A stretch of 64,000 nt of DNA from Pseudonocardia sp. CNS-139 (GCA_001942415.1 MKJX01000184.1:1-64000), one strand, 5' to 3'; shown: positions 19,216 to 29,990, numbered from the stretch's first letter. A program made the numbers and translations. The notes: generated by a model from the letters alone, not told the origin.

Positions 19216-20930
19216 GCCTGGCGGTCGACCCGTGCGACGCGGAGGCGGTGTACGGCGGCCGCCCGGCCGAGGTCACCGTGCGCTACGACGTGCCGGCCCG
19301 CATGCGCGACGGCGTCACGCTGCGCGCCAACGTCTACCGCCCGTCGGGCACGGGGCCGTGGCCGACGCTGCTGATGCGCACGCCCTACAGCAAGGACCGG
19401 CAGGTCATGGACGTGTGGTGCGGCCTGGACCCGCTGCAGGCGGCGCGCCGCGGCTTCCTCGTGGTCACCCAGGACGTGCGGGGGCGGTTCGCCTCGGGCG
19501 GCGGCTGGGAGCCGTTCCGGTTCGAGCGGCAGGACGGCGCCGACACCGTCGCGTGGGCGGCGGCGCTGCCCGGCTCGAACGGCCGCGTCGGGATGTACTC
19601 CGGCAGCTACTGCGGCAACGTGCAGTGGCTCGCGGCGGCCGCGCGTCCCCGCGGGCTGGCGGCGATCTCGCCGGCCCTGACCTGGTCCGAGCCGCTCGAC
19701 GGGCTGCTCGCCCGGGGCGGTGCGGTGGAGCTGGGCCTCGCGGCGCGGTGGGCGCTGGAGAACGCGGCGGACTGCCTCGACCGGGCGGGTGGCGACGCGG
19801 CCGAACGCCGGCGGCGGGCCGACGCCGTGGTGGCCGAGTGGGACCGGCTGCCCGAGCGCGGGTACCGGGAGCTGCCGGTCGGCGACGTCGCGCTGCTGCG
19901 CCGGCACCGGGTGCCCGCGCTCGGCGGCCTGCGCGCGATCGACAACGCCGAGGCGGCCCGGTGGAGCCGGGTGACCGGGCTGTACGACCGGGTCACGGTG
20001 CCCAGCCTGCACACGGCGGGCTGGTACGACATCTTCCTGCAGGGCACGCTCGACAACCACGCCGCGATGGCGGCGCGCGGCCGGGACTCCCGGCTGGTCG
20101 TGGGGCCCTGGACGCACCACGCGTTCGACGACCCGGTGGGGCAGCAGTCCTACGGGATGCGCGCGGCCCGGGTCGGCGTCCCGGCCCACGCCGACGGCGA
20201 CTGGAACGACCTCCAGCTGGCCTGGTTCCGGCGCCGCCTCGCGCCGGACCCGCAGGCCGACGCCGCGGAGGCGCCGGTGCGGATCTTCGTGATGGGCCGC
20301 AACGCGTGGCGCGACGAGCCGTGCTGGCCGCCGGCGCGGGCGGTGGCGCAGCGGTGGTACCTGCACCCGGGCGGGCGGCTGGCGCCTCGCCGCGGCGGGC
20401 GGCGGGAGCGCGAGCGACTTCCCGTACGACCCGGCCGACCCGGTGCCGACCGTGGGCGGGCACGGGGTGCTGTGGCCCGGGATGCCGTCGGGCCCGATGG
20501 ACCAGGCGGCGGTGGAGGCCCGCTCCGACGTGCTGGTGTTCACCTCCGCGCCGCTGCGCGCGGACGCGAGGTCACCGGCCGGGTGCGGGCCGTCCTCTAC
20601 ACCGGCGCCACCCTGCCCTCCGCCGACTGGGTCGTGCGCCTGTGCGACGTGCACCCCGACGGGCGCTCGGTCAACCTCTGCGACGGGATCGTGCGCGCCG
20701 CCGCGGACCCGTCCGGCACCGGGCGCCACGAGATCGACCTGTGGTCCACCAGCAACGTGTTCCTGCGCGGGCACCGGCTGCGCGTGCACGTGACCGGCAG
20801 CTCGTTCCCGCGCTGGGACCGCAACCTCGGCACGGGCGACCAGCGCGCCGCGCGGTACCGGGCCGGGCGGCAGTGGGTGTTCCACGACCTGCGCCGCCCG
20901 TCCCACATCGAGGTTCCGGTGGTGTCCTGA
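19212..20930 (+). CDS. CocE/NonD-family serine hydrolase (X-Pro dipeptidyl-peptidase S15 type; two apparent frameshifts)
   Basis: About 573 residues. The alpha/beta-hydrolase part has MRDGVTLRANVYRPSG, the nucleophile elbow GMYSGSYCGNVQW (Ser in SYxG), acid GWYDIFLQG and base GPWTHHAF. The C-terminal beta-sandwich ends RYRAGRQWVFHDLRRPSHIE. The family contains cocaine esterase, acylpeptide and glutaryl hydrolases. Breaks near 20390 and 20572 each need one or two bases (GACGCCGAGG reads GACGCGAGG at the second). There is no signal peptide, so it is probably intracellular. Being last in a sugar-import operon suggests it removes an ester or amide group from the imported compound. Confidence 0.83.
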   Translation: MSLAVDPCDAEAVYGGRPAEVTVRYDVPARMRDGVTLRANVYRPSGTGPWPTLLMRTPYSKDRQVMDVWCGLDPLQAARRGFLVVTQDVRGRFASGGGWEPFRFERQDGADTVAWAAALPGSNGRVGMYSGSYCGNVQWLAAAARPRGLAAISPALTWSEPLDGLLARGGAVELGLAARWALENAADCLDRAGGDAAERRRRADAVVAEWDRLPERGYRELPVGDVALLRRHRVPALGGLRAIDNAEAARWSRVTGLYDRVTVPSLHTAGWYDIFLQGTLDNHAAMAARGRDSRLVVGPWTHHAFDDPVGQQSYGMRAARVGVPAHADGDWNDLQLAWFRRRLAPDPQADAAEAPVRIFVMGRNAWRDEPCWPPARAVAQRWYLHPGGRLAPRRGGRRERERLPVRPGRPGADRGRARGAVARDAVGPDGPGGGGGPLRRAGVHLRAAARGREVTGRVRAVLYTGATLPSADWVVRLCDVHPDGRSVNLCDGIVRAAADPSGTGRHEIDLWSTSNVFLRGHRLRVHVTGSSFPRWDRNLGTGDQRAARYRAGRQWVFHDLRRPSHIEVPVVS

Positions 20931-20949
20931 TCGCAGGTGGGGAGGGCCG

Positions 20950-21800
20950 GTGGAGAGACGCGCTCTGGTGCTCGCCGGGGGCGGGGTCGCGGGGATCGCG
21001 TGGGAGCTGGGCGTCCTGCGCGGGCTCCAGGACGTCGCGCCGGCCGCGGCCGCCGCCCTGCTGGCGGCCGACGTGATCGTCGGGACGTCGGCCGGGGCGG
21101 CCGTCGCCGCGCAGGTCACCAGCGGCGTCCCGCTCGCGGGGCTGTACGCCGCGCAGGTGCGGCCCGAGCACTGCGAGATCGAGGTCGAGCTGTCGTGGGA
21201 CGCGCTGATGGCGCGGTACGCGGGCGTGGCCGCGACCGCGGGATCGGTGCCGGAGCTGCGGCGGCGCGTCGCCGCGTTCGGGCCGATCCCGGGGGTCGAC
21301 CCGGAGCGGCGGCGCTGCGCGGTCGCCGCGCGGCTGCCGGTGCGCCGGTGGCCGGAGCAGCCGATCGTGCTCGCGGCGGTGGACGCCGGGTCCGGTGAGC
21401 TGGTCGGGTTCCACCGCCGGTCCGGGGTGGACCTCGTCGACGCCGTGGCGGCCAGCTGCGCGGTCCCGGGCGTCTGGCCGCACGTGGTGGTCGACGGCCG
21501 CCGCTTCGTCGACGGGGGCATCCCGTCGAGCAGCAACGCCCACCTCGCCGCGGGCTGCGACCGGGTCCTCGTCGTCACCCCGGCGCCGCCGGGGGCGCCC
21601 GCCCCGTTCGCCGCGCTGCCCGAGGAGCGCGGCTTCCTCGCCGGGGCGCGGGCGCTGACGGTGCACGCCGACCCGGTGTCCGTCGCCGCGTTCGGCGCCA
21701 ACCCGCTCTCGCCCGGCACCCGCGGGCCGTCGGCGCGGGCCGGCCGGCGGGTGGGCCGCGCGCGGGCGGCGGAGGTCGTCGCGTCTGGGGGTGGACCCGG
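20950..21800 (+). CDS. Patatin-like phospholipase (C-terminal end uncertain)
   Basis: GTG 20950 follows GGAGGG. The Ser-Asp dyad hydrolase signatures are complete: oxyanion hole LAGGGVAGIAWELG, nucleophile GTSAGAAVAA and acid DGGIPSSSNAHLA. About 280 residues, cytoplasmic. The reading frame runs on through the opposite condensation-domain gene. The conserved end AAEVVAFWG expected for this family suggests that an indel near 21785 hides the true stop, so the end given here is approximate. It would cleave acyl chains from lipids. It is transcribed in the same direction as, and 19 nt after, the CocE-type hydrolase, so may share its transcript. Confidence 0.8.
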
Positions 21801-21801
21801 G

Positions 21802-23130
21802 TCAGGGGCGGAGGTCGAGCGCCGGCCCGCGATACCCGGGGTCGCGGCCGAGCCGGTCGAGGGTGGCGGCGAAGTGGCGGCCGAGCCGGGCCAGCCCCGG
21901 GCGGCCCAGCGCGCCCGCGTGGCCGTAGAGGTGCCCGCCCAGCCCGCCGTCGGCGCCGCGGCGCAGCACGAAGCTGAGCGGTCCCGCGCCGGAGAAGTCG
22001 CGCTCGACCCGGACGCGCGTCCGGTCGGTGGCGACGGGGAACGGCGTGAAGGCCACCGGGCCGGCCGGCGCCGGGGTCCGGCCGGCCGGGGCGAAGTTGA
22101 GGACGACGTCGAAGAGGGCCCCGTGCGGACCCGCGCCGACCGCCTGCTCGACGAGCCCGAGCGGGAGCAGGCGGCTGCGGGCCGCCTGCTCCTCCCGGCG
22201 GATGCGGCCCATCAGCGGCACGAGCGCCGGGCACCCGTCGAGGGCGACGCGGACCGGGAGGTAGTCGAAGACCGGGCCGACCACCGGCTGCACCTCCCGG
22301 TCGTCCCGGTTGGCGTGGGCGATCCCGACGACGACCTCCTCGCCCAGCGCCGGGGCGAGTGTCATGAGCGCCGCCGCGTAGAGCAGCGTCGCGAGGGTGG
22401 CCCCGTGCTGCCGGGCGAGCGCGCTGAGCCGGTCCGCTGCGGCGGGGGAGACCGCCGCGACCGGGTGGCAGACCAGCTCGAACGGGAGCAGGTCGCGCAG
22501 CGCCGGGACGGCGGAGCCGGCGGCGGGCCCGAGCCGGGCCCGCCACTCCTGTTCCCGCCAAACGTCCCGGTGGGCGCGTTCCCAGGCCGCGAAGTCGCCG
22601 AACTGGAGGGGCACCGCCGGGAGCACCGGTGCGCGCCCGGTGACCGTCGCGCGGTACAGGGCCGCGAGGTCGCGTTCCAGCACCATGCTCGACCACCCGT
22701 CGCACACGGCGTGGTGCAGCACGAGGGCGAGCACGTGCTCGTCCGGGCCGACCCGGGCCAGCAGCGCGCGCCAGAGCGGCGGTTCCCGCAACGCGAACGG
22801 GTGCGCGGCGTCGGTCGCGATCAGCCTGCGCATCTCGGCCGCGGGATCGCGGGCGGAGCCGAGGTCGATCTGCCGCAGGGGCGGCTCCGTGTGCGCGAGG
22901 ATGCGCTGTTCGACCCCGTCGTCGCGGTCGGCCAGGCCGGTGCGGAGGATCTCGTGCCGGTCGACGAGCGCGCGCAGCGCCTGCCGCAGCGCGCCGGTGT
23001 CGAGCGCGCCGAGCAGCCGCCACGCGACCACGACGTTGTAGTTGGACCGCCGGTCCTCGACGGAGCGGTACCACTGTTCCTGCAGGTAGGAGGCCGGGGC
23101 GCACCACGCGACCCGGTCGGTGCCGGTCAC
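21802..23130 (-). CDS. Free-standing NRPS condensation-domain protein
   Basis: 442 residues forming a single condensation domain with no attached A or PCP domain. It starts LQEQWYRSVEDRRSNYNVVV; the catalytic motif is HHAVCDGWSSM (HHxxxDG intact), and later motifs include VGIAHANRDDREVQ and FDVVLNFAPAG. It would join an amine or alcohol acceptor to an acyl or aminoacyl thioester held on a carrier protein. The start GTG 23130 overlaps the stop of the upstream condensation gene. It is last in a four-gene minus-strand operon and convergent with the patatin gene. Confidence 0.88.
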   Translation of the reverse strand: MTGTDRVAWCAPASYLQEQWYRSVEDRRSNYNVVVAWRLLGALDTGALRQALRALVDRHEILRTGLADRDDGVEQRILAHTEPPLRQIDLGSARDPAAEMRRLIATDAAHPFALREPPLWRALLARVGPDEHVLALVLHHAVCDGWSSMVLERDLAALYRATVTGRAPVLPAVPLQFGDFAAWERAHRDVWREQEWRARLGPAAGSAVPALRDLLPFELVCHPVAAVSPAAADRLSALARQHGATLATLLYAAALMTLAPALGEEVVVGIAHANRDDREVQPVVGPVFDYLPVRVALDGCPALVPLMGRIRREEQAARSRLLPLGLVEQAVGAGPHGALFDVVLNFAPAGRTPAPAGPVAFTPFPVATDRTRVRVERDFSGAGPLSFVLRRGADGGLGGHLYGHAGALGRPGLARLGRHFAATLDRLGRDPGYRGPALDLRP

Positions 23131-24472
23131 GGCGGCCGCTCCCGCGCCGCGGCGGACCCGGCGACCCGTTGCCGCGGATCGGCGACCAGGCGGGCCAGCG
23201 CGGCGTTGGTGGCGGCCGCGAGCCCTGCGCGACCCGCGGCGACAGCACGCTGACGTTGGCCAGCAGGTACCCGCCGATGCTGCCGTCCGGCCGCGGCCGG
23301 TGCTGGTAGTCGACCAGCCCGAAGCCGTCGTGCCAGCGGTCGGCGTGGAAGCTGCGGTGCTCCAGCGCCGGTTCGATCTCGGCGACGGCGCCGCCGGGCC
23401 CGTCCGGGTGGTCGCGGGGCCGGTCGCGCCGGGTGCGGTGCGGCAGGTAGTTCACCGTGACGTCGACGAGCGGGCCCGCGCCGCGCTCCGGGTGCGCGCG
23501 GATGAGCGGGGCGAGCGTGCTCATCGGCGTGTAGTGCTCCAGCGCACCCGCCGTCTCGCGGTGGACGCGGTCGACGAGCTCCGCGAAGCTCGGGCCGTCG
23601 GTGGCGTCGACCGGGATCGGCACCCGGTCGGCCAGGTCGCCGACCACGTCGAGGAGCTCCGGCTGGTCCCGGTTGCCGACGAAGACGCCGATCAGCATCC
23701 GCGGCCCGACGAGCGTCACCAGCGACGCCGCGACCGCGGCCGTGACGACCCGCGCGGGCGTCGTGCGGCGCGCGGCGGCCAGCCGGCCCAGCTCGGCCGC
23801 CGTCCCGGCCGGGATCACCGGCAGCGGGAACGACCGGAAGACGCCCGGCCCGGCGTCGGCGGCCCCGCGGTCGCCCAGCTGCAGCCGGGGGTGGTCCGCG
23901 GGCAGCCGGTCGTGCCAGTACGCGGGCGGCTCCTCGACGGCCAGCCGCCACTCCCACGCCGCGTAGTCCGGGAACTGCAGGGCGACGGCGGGCAGGGCCG
24001 GCGGGCGACCGGCCCGCCGCGCCCGGTAGAGCTCGGCCAGGTCGCGGAAGACGAGCCCGGCCGACCAGCCGTCGCAGACCGCGTGGTGGATGCTCAGGAC
24101 GAGCACGTCGCGGTCCGGCGCGACACGCAGCAGGCGCGCGCGCAGCAGCGCGCCGCCGTGCACGTGGAACGGCTCGTCGAGGACGGCCAGGATCCTGCGC
24201 TGCAGGGCTCCGGGACCGGCACCGGCGAGCCGTTCCGGTTCGAGGCGGACGTCGGCGCCGGACCCGACGCGCTGCACCACGTCGGCGCCGGACCGCGACA
24301 GGGTCGTCCGCAACGCCTCGTGCCGGGCCACGAGGTCGTGCAGCGCGGCGCGCAGCGCGTCGGCGTCGCAGCCGCGGATGTCGAGGACGACGGGGACGTT
24401 CAGCGCTGACCGGGTGTCGTCGTTCGCGTCGAAGTACCAGCGCTGACGCGAGGTCGCCGGGAAGCACGGCAT
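23127..24472 (-). CDS. Free-standing NRPS condensation-domain protein (one apparent frameshift)
   Basis: About 448 residues after correction near 23227. It begins MPCFPATSRQRWYFDAND; the active motif is HHAVCDGWSAG, and later motifs are IGVFVGNRDQPELLD and VDVTVNYLPHR. It is related to, but clearly distinct from, the next gene, so each may catalyse a different coupling. ATG 24472 has AGAGGAG upstream. It lies 48 nt after the A-PCP gene. No thioesterase, MbtH-like protein or phosphopantetheinyl transferase is seen nearby. Confidence 0.85.
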
Positions 24473-24520
24473 CGGGAACGGCGCTCCTCTCGGGAACGGC
24501 GGCGTGGGGTGGGCCGGGCG

Positions 24521-26331
24521 TCAGCCGGTGCGGCTCACGCGTTCGATCCGCCGGTGGTCGGGCGTGGCGGGCGGTGCCGCCGCGGCGCGGGCCGCGAACT
24601 CCCCGAGGCTCGTCGTCTCGAACAGGTCGCGCTGGCGCACCTGGCGGCCCAGCTCGGTGCGGACCCGGGCCACCACCGCCATCGCCGTGAGCGACGTCCC
24701 GCCCAGCGCCAGGAAGTCGGCGGACGGGTCGAGCGGGCCCGCGCCCAGCTCCTCCTCCCAGATGCGCCGGACCTGCTCCCCGAACCCGCCTGCGCCGGTC
24801 CCGCCCGCGGCGGGGAACGCGTCCCGGCGCCGGAGGGCCTCGTCCCGCAGGCGGCGTTTGAGCACCTTGCCCAGCTCGTTGCGCGGGAGCGCGTCCACGG
24901 TGAGGAGCCGCTTCGGCGCCTTCGCGGGCCCGATCCGCCGGCCCAGCTGCTCGACGACGAGGTCGCGGTCGAACCCGTCGCCGGGCACGACGGCGGCGGC
25001 GAGGTACTCGCCGAGCGTGGGGTGCGGCAGGCCGAACGCCGCGGCCTCGCGGACCCGGGGATCTCGTGCATCACGGCCTCCACCTCGATGGTCGAGATGT
25101 TGAGCCCGCCGGAGTTCACCAGATCCTGGTTGCGGTCCAGGAGGTGGAGGTAGCCGTCCTCGTCGAGCCGGCCGACGTCGCCCGTGCGCACCCAGCCGTC
25201 GCGGCGGAACACCGCGGCGGTCGCGGCGGGGTCGTCCAGGTAGCGGCGCTGCGGGGCGTGCGGGCTGCGCAGCTCGACGTTGCCCGGCGTGGCAGGCGGC
25301 ACGGGGGTGCCGTCGTCGCCGACGATGCGGACGGCGCCGCTGCGGTCGGCCCGGCCCACGGATCCGGGGCGCGCCGGGTCGAACCGGATGCGCACCCGCG
25401 CCGGGAACGCCTCGGTCGAGGTGTACAGGTTGAAGACCGCCGCCCCGGCGAACAGCGCGACCAGCCGTTCCAGCGCCGCCGGCGGGATCGGGGCGCTGAT
25501 CGTGCGCACGGCCTTGACGGACCCGGCGTCCAGGCGGGCGGCCGCGCGGCTGTGGATCAGCGACAGCGCGAGCGCCGGCACCAGCACGACGTGGGTCGGC
25601 CGGTGCCGGTGGACCGCGTCGACGAAGCTCTCGTCGTCGTACTCCGGCAGGGTGACGACGCGGTGCGGCACCCCGTCCAGGGGCTGCAGCAGCAGGCCCT
25701 GCCCGGCGAGCGACGCCGGCGGCAGCGCGTGCAGGACGACGTGGACGTCCTGGTCGGCGTGCCGCGCGCGGTGCGTGAACAGGACGTTCTCGTGGGTGGC
25801 GACGACCCCCTTCGGGGTGCCCGTGGTGCCGGAGGTGAAGAGGATCTCCGCGTCGTCGTGCGCGCCGAGCCGCGGGGCCAGGGCGAGATCGGACCGTCCC
25901 GCCTCCAGGCGGGCGACCGACGACGTCCACCCGGGCGGTGCGGCGCCCGGCGGCCCGGCCTCCTCCGCGACGACCCCGGCCGCGCCCGTGGTCCGCACGA
26001 CCTGGCGCAGATGCTGCTCACCCATGCGGCGCTGCACCGGGACGGCGACGCCACCGGCCTTCTGCACGGCGACGTAGGCGACCGCGTGGTCGAGCAGGGT
26101 GCGGTTGTCGCACGAGAGCACGACCCGGTCGCCCGGGCGGACGCCCGCCGCGATGAGGCCGCGCGCCGCGGCGTTGGACCGCCGGTCCCACCCGCCCAGC
26201 GTCAGCCGCCCGCCCCCGTCCAGCTCCAGCGCGACGTCGCCGGGGCGCTCCGCCGCGCGCGCCGTCAGCCGGGCGGGCACGGTCGCGGCGACCTCGGTGG
26301 CCGTCGGGTCCGTGGTGGTCTCGGCGGTCAT
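24521..26331 (-). CDS. NRPS-like adenylation-carrier (A-PCP) didomain protein (one apparent frameshift)
   Basis: About 604 residues. The adenylating part has LFTSGTTGTPKGVVATHENV (A3), FNLYTSTEAF, TGDVGRLDEDGYLHLLDRNQ (A7/A8) and PRNELGKVLKRRL with the A10 lysine. The C-terminal carrier domain has DFLALGGTSLTAM, the serine being the phosphopantetheine site. The A5-A8 region resembles acyl-CoA ligases, so the substrate may be a carboxylic acid and not a common amino acid. One G is missing from a GGGG run at about 25063. ATG 26331 overlaps the HAD stop (ATGA). It loads the unit used by the two downstream condensation proteins. Confidence 0.85.
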
Positions 26332-26966
26332 CGGGCCACCTCCCGGGTGGTCACGAGCTCGGTGAGCAGGAACTCCTCGACGCTGTCGAGGACGAGGTGC
26401 GCCGCGGCGAGGGCCTCCGGCGGGGCCGTCGTCGTCACCGCGACCACGCGCATCCCGGCCGCGAGACCGGCCTCGACGCCCGCCGGGGCGTCCTCGATGA
26501 CGACGCACCGCGTGGGGTCGACGCCCAGCCGGCGCGCCGCGAGCAGGTACGGCGCCGGGTCCGGCTTCCCGCGCGCGACGGCCTCGGCCGTCACGATCGT
26601 CTCCGGCCGGGACGGCGTGAGCCGCGCGGCCTCCAGCCGGACCCGCGCCAGCCGGCGATCGGCCGAGGTGACCACGGCGAACCGCAGGGCGGATCGCCAC
26701 AGCGTGGCGGCGCCGGGGAGGCGTCGAATTCCGGCCGTCTCGCCGGCCTCCAATGCGGCGATCGCGCGCGTCTCCCGTTCCACGTCGAGCCACGGGGCGA
26801 ACTCACCGATCTTGTCCCGGGCCGTTCTTCCGTGCGTCGTGAGGAAGATGTGGGGATCCAAGGAGTGCTGTGCGGCCCATGCTGTCCAACTGCGGCGCTG
26901 GGCCTCGTCACTGTTGATGAGTGTGCCGTCCATGTCGACGAGAATGACCGGTTCGCGGGTGTCCAT
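26328..26966 (-). CDS. HAD-superfamily hydrolase, beta-phosphoglucomutase/sugar-phosphatase type
   Basis: 212 residues. HAD motif I is VDMDGTLIN (nucleophile Asp plus general acid Asp), motif II is VVTSADRR, the lysine is in ARGKPDP, and motif IV is VIEDAPAGVEAG. ATG 26966 has AGAGGAG 5 nt upstream; an upstream in-frame ATG lacks such a site. It is first in the operon with the A-PCP and C-domain genes, so it may supply or finish a building block by removing phosphate. It is not an FkbH-type glyceryl loader, which has a different architecture. Confidence 0.85.
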   Translation of the reverse strand: MDTREPVILVDMDGTLINSDEAQRRSWTAWAAQHSLDPHIFLTTHGRTARDKIGEFAPWLDVERETRAIAALEAGETAGIRRLPGAATLWRSALRFAVVTSADRRLARVRLEAARLTPSRPETIVTAEAVARGKPDPAPYLLAARRLGVDPTRCVVIEDAPAGVEAGLAAGMRVVAVTTTAPPEALAAAHLVLDSVEEFLLTELVTTREVAR

Positions 26967-27538
26967 CGGACTCCTCTGCGGGAGCTGCGACTGTGTTGTG
27001 GCGATTCGTGTCACGGGCATGGCCGCCACGCGGGCTCAAGTCGGGTGCCGGTGTCGGCTCGTCACGGACGCGACGTCGAGGAGCGCCCGAGCGGGGCGGT
27101 GTGCCCAGCTCGGGGGCGGTGCGGCGCTGCAGGCTACCGCCCGACGTCCGGTCGTGACCGCCTCGCACGGTGAGGCGGAGCGCAGTTCACGGCACGCACA
27201 ACCGCGGTGGCTGTGGCCGGTGGTGTGTCACGGGGATGCGCCGTCGCTCCCGCGGGGATGCCCTCTGCGTACGCCCGGTCAGGATTGCGTATCCGGTGAG
27301 ACGGGGGACAGGCCCGAACGAGTGAAAGGCAATTCCTGCTCGGCACATCCGGCGCATTCGTGGATGCGCCGGTAAAAGTCGCCACGTGTCGACGGGTTGG
27401 CGTGCCCGGTAAGTCCCTGGCAATGCGCGAAAGGCCGCGGCATCCGCTGCCCCGGGCGCGGGACGGGACTGCCCGGCAGTCGGGGCGCGCGGTACCGGAT
27501 CGGTATTCCACGCCGGTCGCCGCGGGCGGTGGCGGTTC
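26967..27538 (-). other. Intergenic region without a supported gene
   Basis: This 572-nt stretch lies between the start of the HAD/NRPS operon and the end of sulP. Open frames exist but none has consistent codon bias, a good ribosome site or a recognisable domain. A 9-bp hairpin (CCGGCGCAT 27349-27357 with ATGCGCCGG 27364-27372) could end an upstream transcript. G+C is slightly lower than in the neighbouring genes. The promoter of the HAD operon must lie in its left part. Confidence 0.5.
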
Positions 27539-29237
27539 TCACGCGGCCGAGCCCGGCTCGTCCCCGCGGTAGGCCGCGACGGCCGTCGGGAGGGTCGGGA
27601 AGAGGCGTGCCTCGCCGACGAGGCCGGCGAGCCGCTGCGGCGGAGGTCGCGCAGGAGGTCCTGCTTGACCCGCGCCATCGCCAGCACGACGCCGCGCCCG
27701 CCCAGCTCGCCGTGGAGGTCGCGCAGGGTGTCGGCGGCGGTCGCGTCGATCCCGACGATCGCCTCCATGTTGAGCAGGAGCCAGCGCGGTGGCGGGGCCG
27801 CCGCGTCGACGGCGGCCAGCGCGCGGCGGCGGAAGTTCTCCGCGTTGGCGAAGCACAGCGGCGCGTCGTAGCGGTAGACGACCAGCCCGGGCACGGTGGC
27901 GGCGTCCGGGTAGTCGTCCACGTCGTGCATGCCGGCGAGGCCGGGGACGAACCCGAGGATGCCGTCGTGCGGGCGGGACACGCGGCGCAGCAGGTCGAGG
28001 ATCGACAGGCCGACGGCCACGAGCACGCCGTAGAGCACCCCGACGGCGAGCACGGCGACGGTGGTGGCCACGGCGAGGACCAGCTCGGAGCGGTGCAGGC
28101 GGGCGAAGCGGCCGAACTCGGGCAGGTCGACGAGCCGCACCGCCGCGTACACGACGAGCGCGCCGAGCGCGGCCATCGGGAACGAGGCGAGCACCGGCCC
28201 GCCGACGGCGAGGACGACGAGCACCGCGAGCAGCGTCGCGACGGACGCGAGCTGGCTGCGGCTGCCGAGCGCGTCGCCGATCACGGTGCGGCTCCCGCTG
28301 CTGCTCACCGGGAACCCCTGCAGGAACGCCACGGCGACGTTGGCGCCGCCGAGCGCGAGCAGCTCCTGCTCCCCGTCGAGCGTGCGGCCGTGCTTGGCGG
28401 CGAAGGCCCGGCCGGTGAGCGCGTTGTCGGAGAACGCGACGACCGCGACGCCGAGGGCGGGCAGGACGAGCTCGGCCAGGTCGGCGAGGCCGACGGCGGG
28501 CAGCCGGGGCGGCGGGAGGCCCGCCGGGACCGGCCCGACGACCTCGACGCCGTACCGGTCCAGCGACAGCAGGGCCGTCACCGCGGCGGCCAGCAGCACC
28601 GCCAGCAGCGGGCCGGGGACGCGGGGAAGCAGCGCGCCGGCGACGAAGAGGAACACGAGCACGGCGGCGGCCAGCAGCACCGTCGGCAGGTGCGCGGCCC
28701 CGATCCCGGCGGCGAACGAGACGACGTCCCCGGCGAACGTGGTGCCGCTCGTCGGGACGCCGGTGACGTTCCCGAGCTGCCCCGCGATCATGATCAGGCG
28801 ATGCCCGTCATGTAGCCGACCAGCACCGGGCGGGAGAGCAGGTCCGCCAGGAACCCGAGGTGGACGACCCGCCCGAGCAGGCACACGACCCCGACCAGCA
28901 GGGCCAGGCCGGCCGCGAGCCCGGGGTAGCGGGACGGGTCGCCGGCCGCCAGCGGGCCGACGGCGATCGCCGTCATCAGCGCGGTCGTCGACTCCGGGCC
29001 GATCGACAGTTGCCGGGACGAGCCGAGCACGGCGTAGGCCGCCAGCGCCCCGGTCGCGGCCCACAGCCCGGCGATCGGGGCGAGCCCGGCGACCTCGGCG
29101 TAGGCGAGCACCTGCGGGACCAGGTACGCGGCGACGGTCACCCCGGCGACGAGGTCGGCGCGCAGCGCCGGCCCGTCCCGGTCCCGCAGCGCCCGCAGCC
29201 CGGGGCGCAGGCCCTCGGCGAGGGTCGCCCGTGCCAT
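27539..29237 (-). CDS. SulP-family anion transporter with STAS domain (two apparent frameshifts)
   Basis: About 567 residues. It starts at ATG 29237 with ADLVAGVTVAAYLVPQVLAY and SSRQLSIGPESTTALM, classic SulP signatures, then ten or more membrane helices and a cytoplasmic STAS domain (VYRYDAPLCFANAENFRRR, LLLNMEAIVGIDATAADTL). SulP proteins carry sulfate, bicarbonate or dicarboxylates. At 28797 GCCCTG reads GCCTG, losing one C; a second break lies near 27640. It is divergent from the DUF4389 gene. No carbonic anhydrase is fused to it or beside it. Confidence 0.87.
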
Positions 29238-29318
29238 CCGCAGTCACCGCCTCCGGTCCGCCGCCCGGTCGGCGGGGTACCCCGGGCGCGTGCCCGTCCG
29301 CCGGCCGAGGAGGTTGTC

Positions 29319-29990
29319 ATGACGTCGGTCGCCGAGCGTCCGGTCCGGGTCCAGGCCCGGCTCGACGCCCCGCTCAGCCGCTGGCTGTGGCTGGTGAAGT
29401 GGCTGCTCGCGGTGCCGCACCTGGTCGTGCTGGCGTTCCTGTGGCTCGCGTTCACGGTGCTGGGCCTCGTCGCGTTCGTGGCGATCCTCGTGACGGGCCG
29501 CTACCCGCGCGGGATCTTCGACTTCGACGTCGGGGTGCTGCGGTGGAGCTGGCGGGTGGCCTACTACGCCTACGGCGCGCTGGGCACCGACCGCTACCCG
29601 CCCTTCCGGCTGGGTCCGGAGCCGGACTACCCCGCGACCCTGGAGGTCGCCTACCCGGAGCACCTCTCGCGCGGGCTGGTGCTGGTGAAGTGGTGGCTGC
29701 TCGCGCTGCCGCACTACCTCGTCGTCGGGTTCTTCGTGGGCGGCGGGACCTGGGCCGTCGAGCAGGTGGGCGCCTGGCGGTTCGCGGGCGGCCTGATCGG
29801 GGTGCTCACCCTCTTCGCCGGGGTGGCCCTCCTCTTCACCGGACGGTATCCGCGGGGGATCTTCGACCTGCTCGTCGGCATGCACCGGTGGGTGCTCCGG
29901 GTGGCCGCCTACGCCGCCCTGATGACCGACGCCTACCCGCCGTTCCGGCTCGACCCCGGCGGCGCCGAGCCCGCCGGCCCGGCCGGGTGA
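29319..29990 (+). CDS. Tandem DUF4389 membrane protein
   Basis: 223 residues with two copies of the same unit. Each has two hydrophobic helices, a block TGRYPRGIFDF or TGRYPRGIFDL, and a tail RYPPFRL or AYPPFRL. This matches DUF4389, a family of unknown function common in actinomycetes. ATG 29319 follows GAGGAGG. The 3' end overlaps the convergent universal-stress gene by 58 bp, which is unusual here and might reflect an indel at the end of either gene. Confidence 0.78.
   Translation: MTSVAERPVRVQARLDAPLSRWLWLVKWLLAVPHLVVLAFLWLAFTVLGLVAFVAILVTGRYPRGIFDFDVGVLRWSWRVAYYAYGALGTDRYPPFRLGPEPDYPATLEVAYPEHLSRGLVLVKWWLLALPHYLVVGFFVGGGTWAVEQVGAWRFAGGLIGVLTLFAGVALLFTGRYPRGIFDLLVGMHRWVLRVAAYAALMTDAYPPFRLDPGGAEPAGPAG

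Noticed and set aside
27134..27538. Minus-strand ORFs in the gap before the NRPS operon, one containing HECAGCAE suggestive of a WhiB-like cysteine motif
   Set aside because: Only two closely spaced cysteines are present, WhiB needs four, and codon bias is weak.
21802..27538. The A-PCP and C-domain operon as the missing part of the DHB siderophore synthetase
   Set aside because: It is about 24 kb away on the other strand, no iron-box-like TTAGG element is seen upstream of its first gene, and the A domain lacks aryl-acid features; kept as a separate system.
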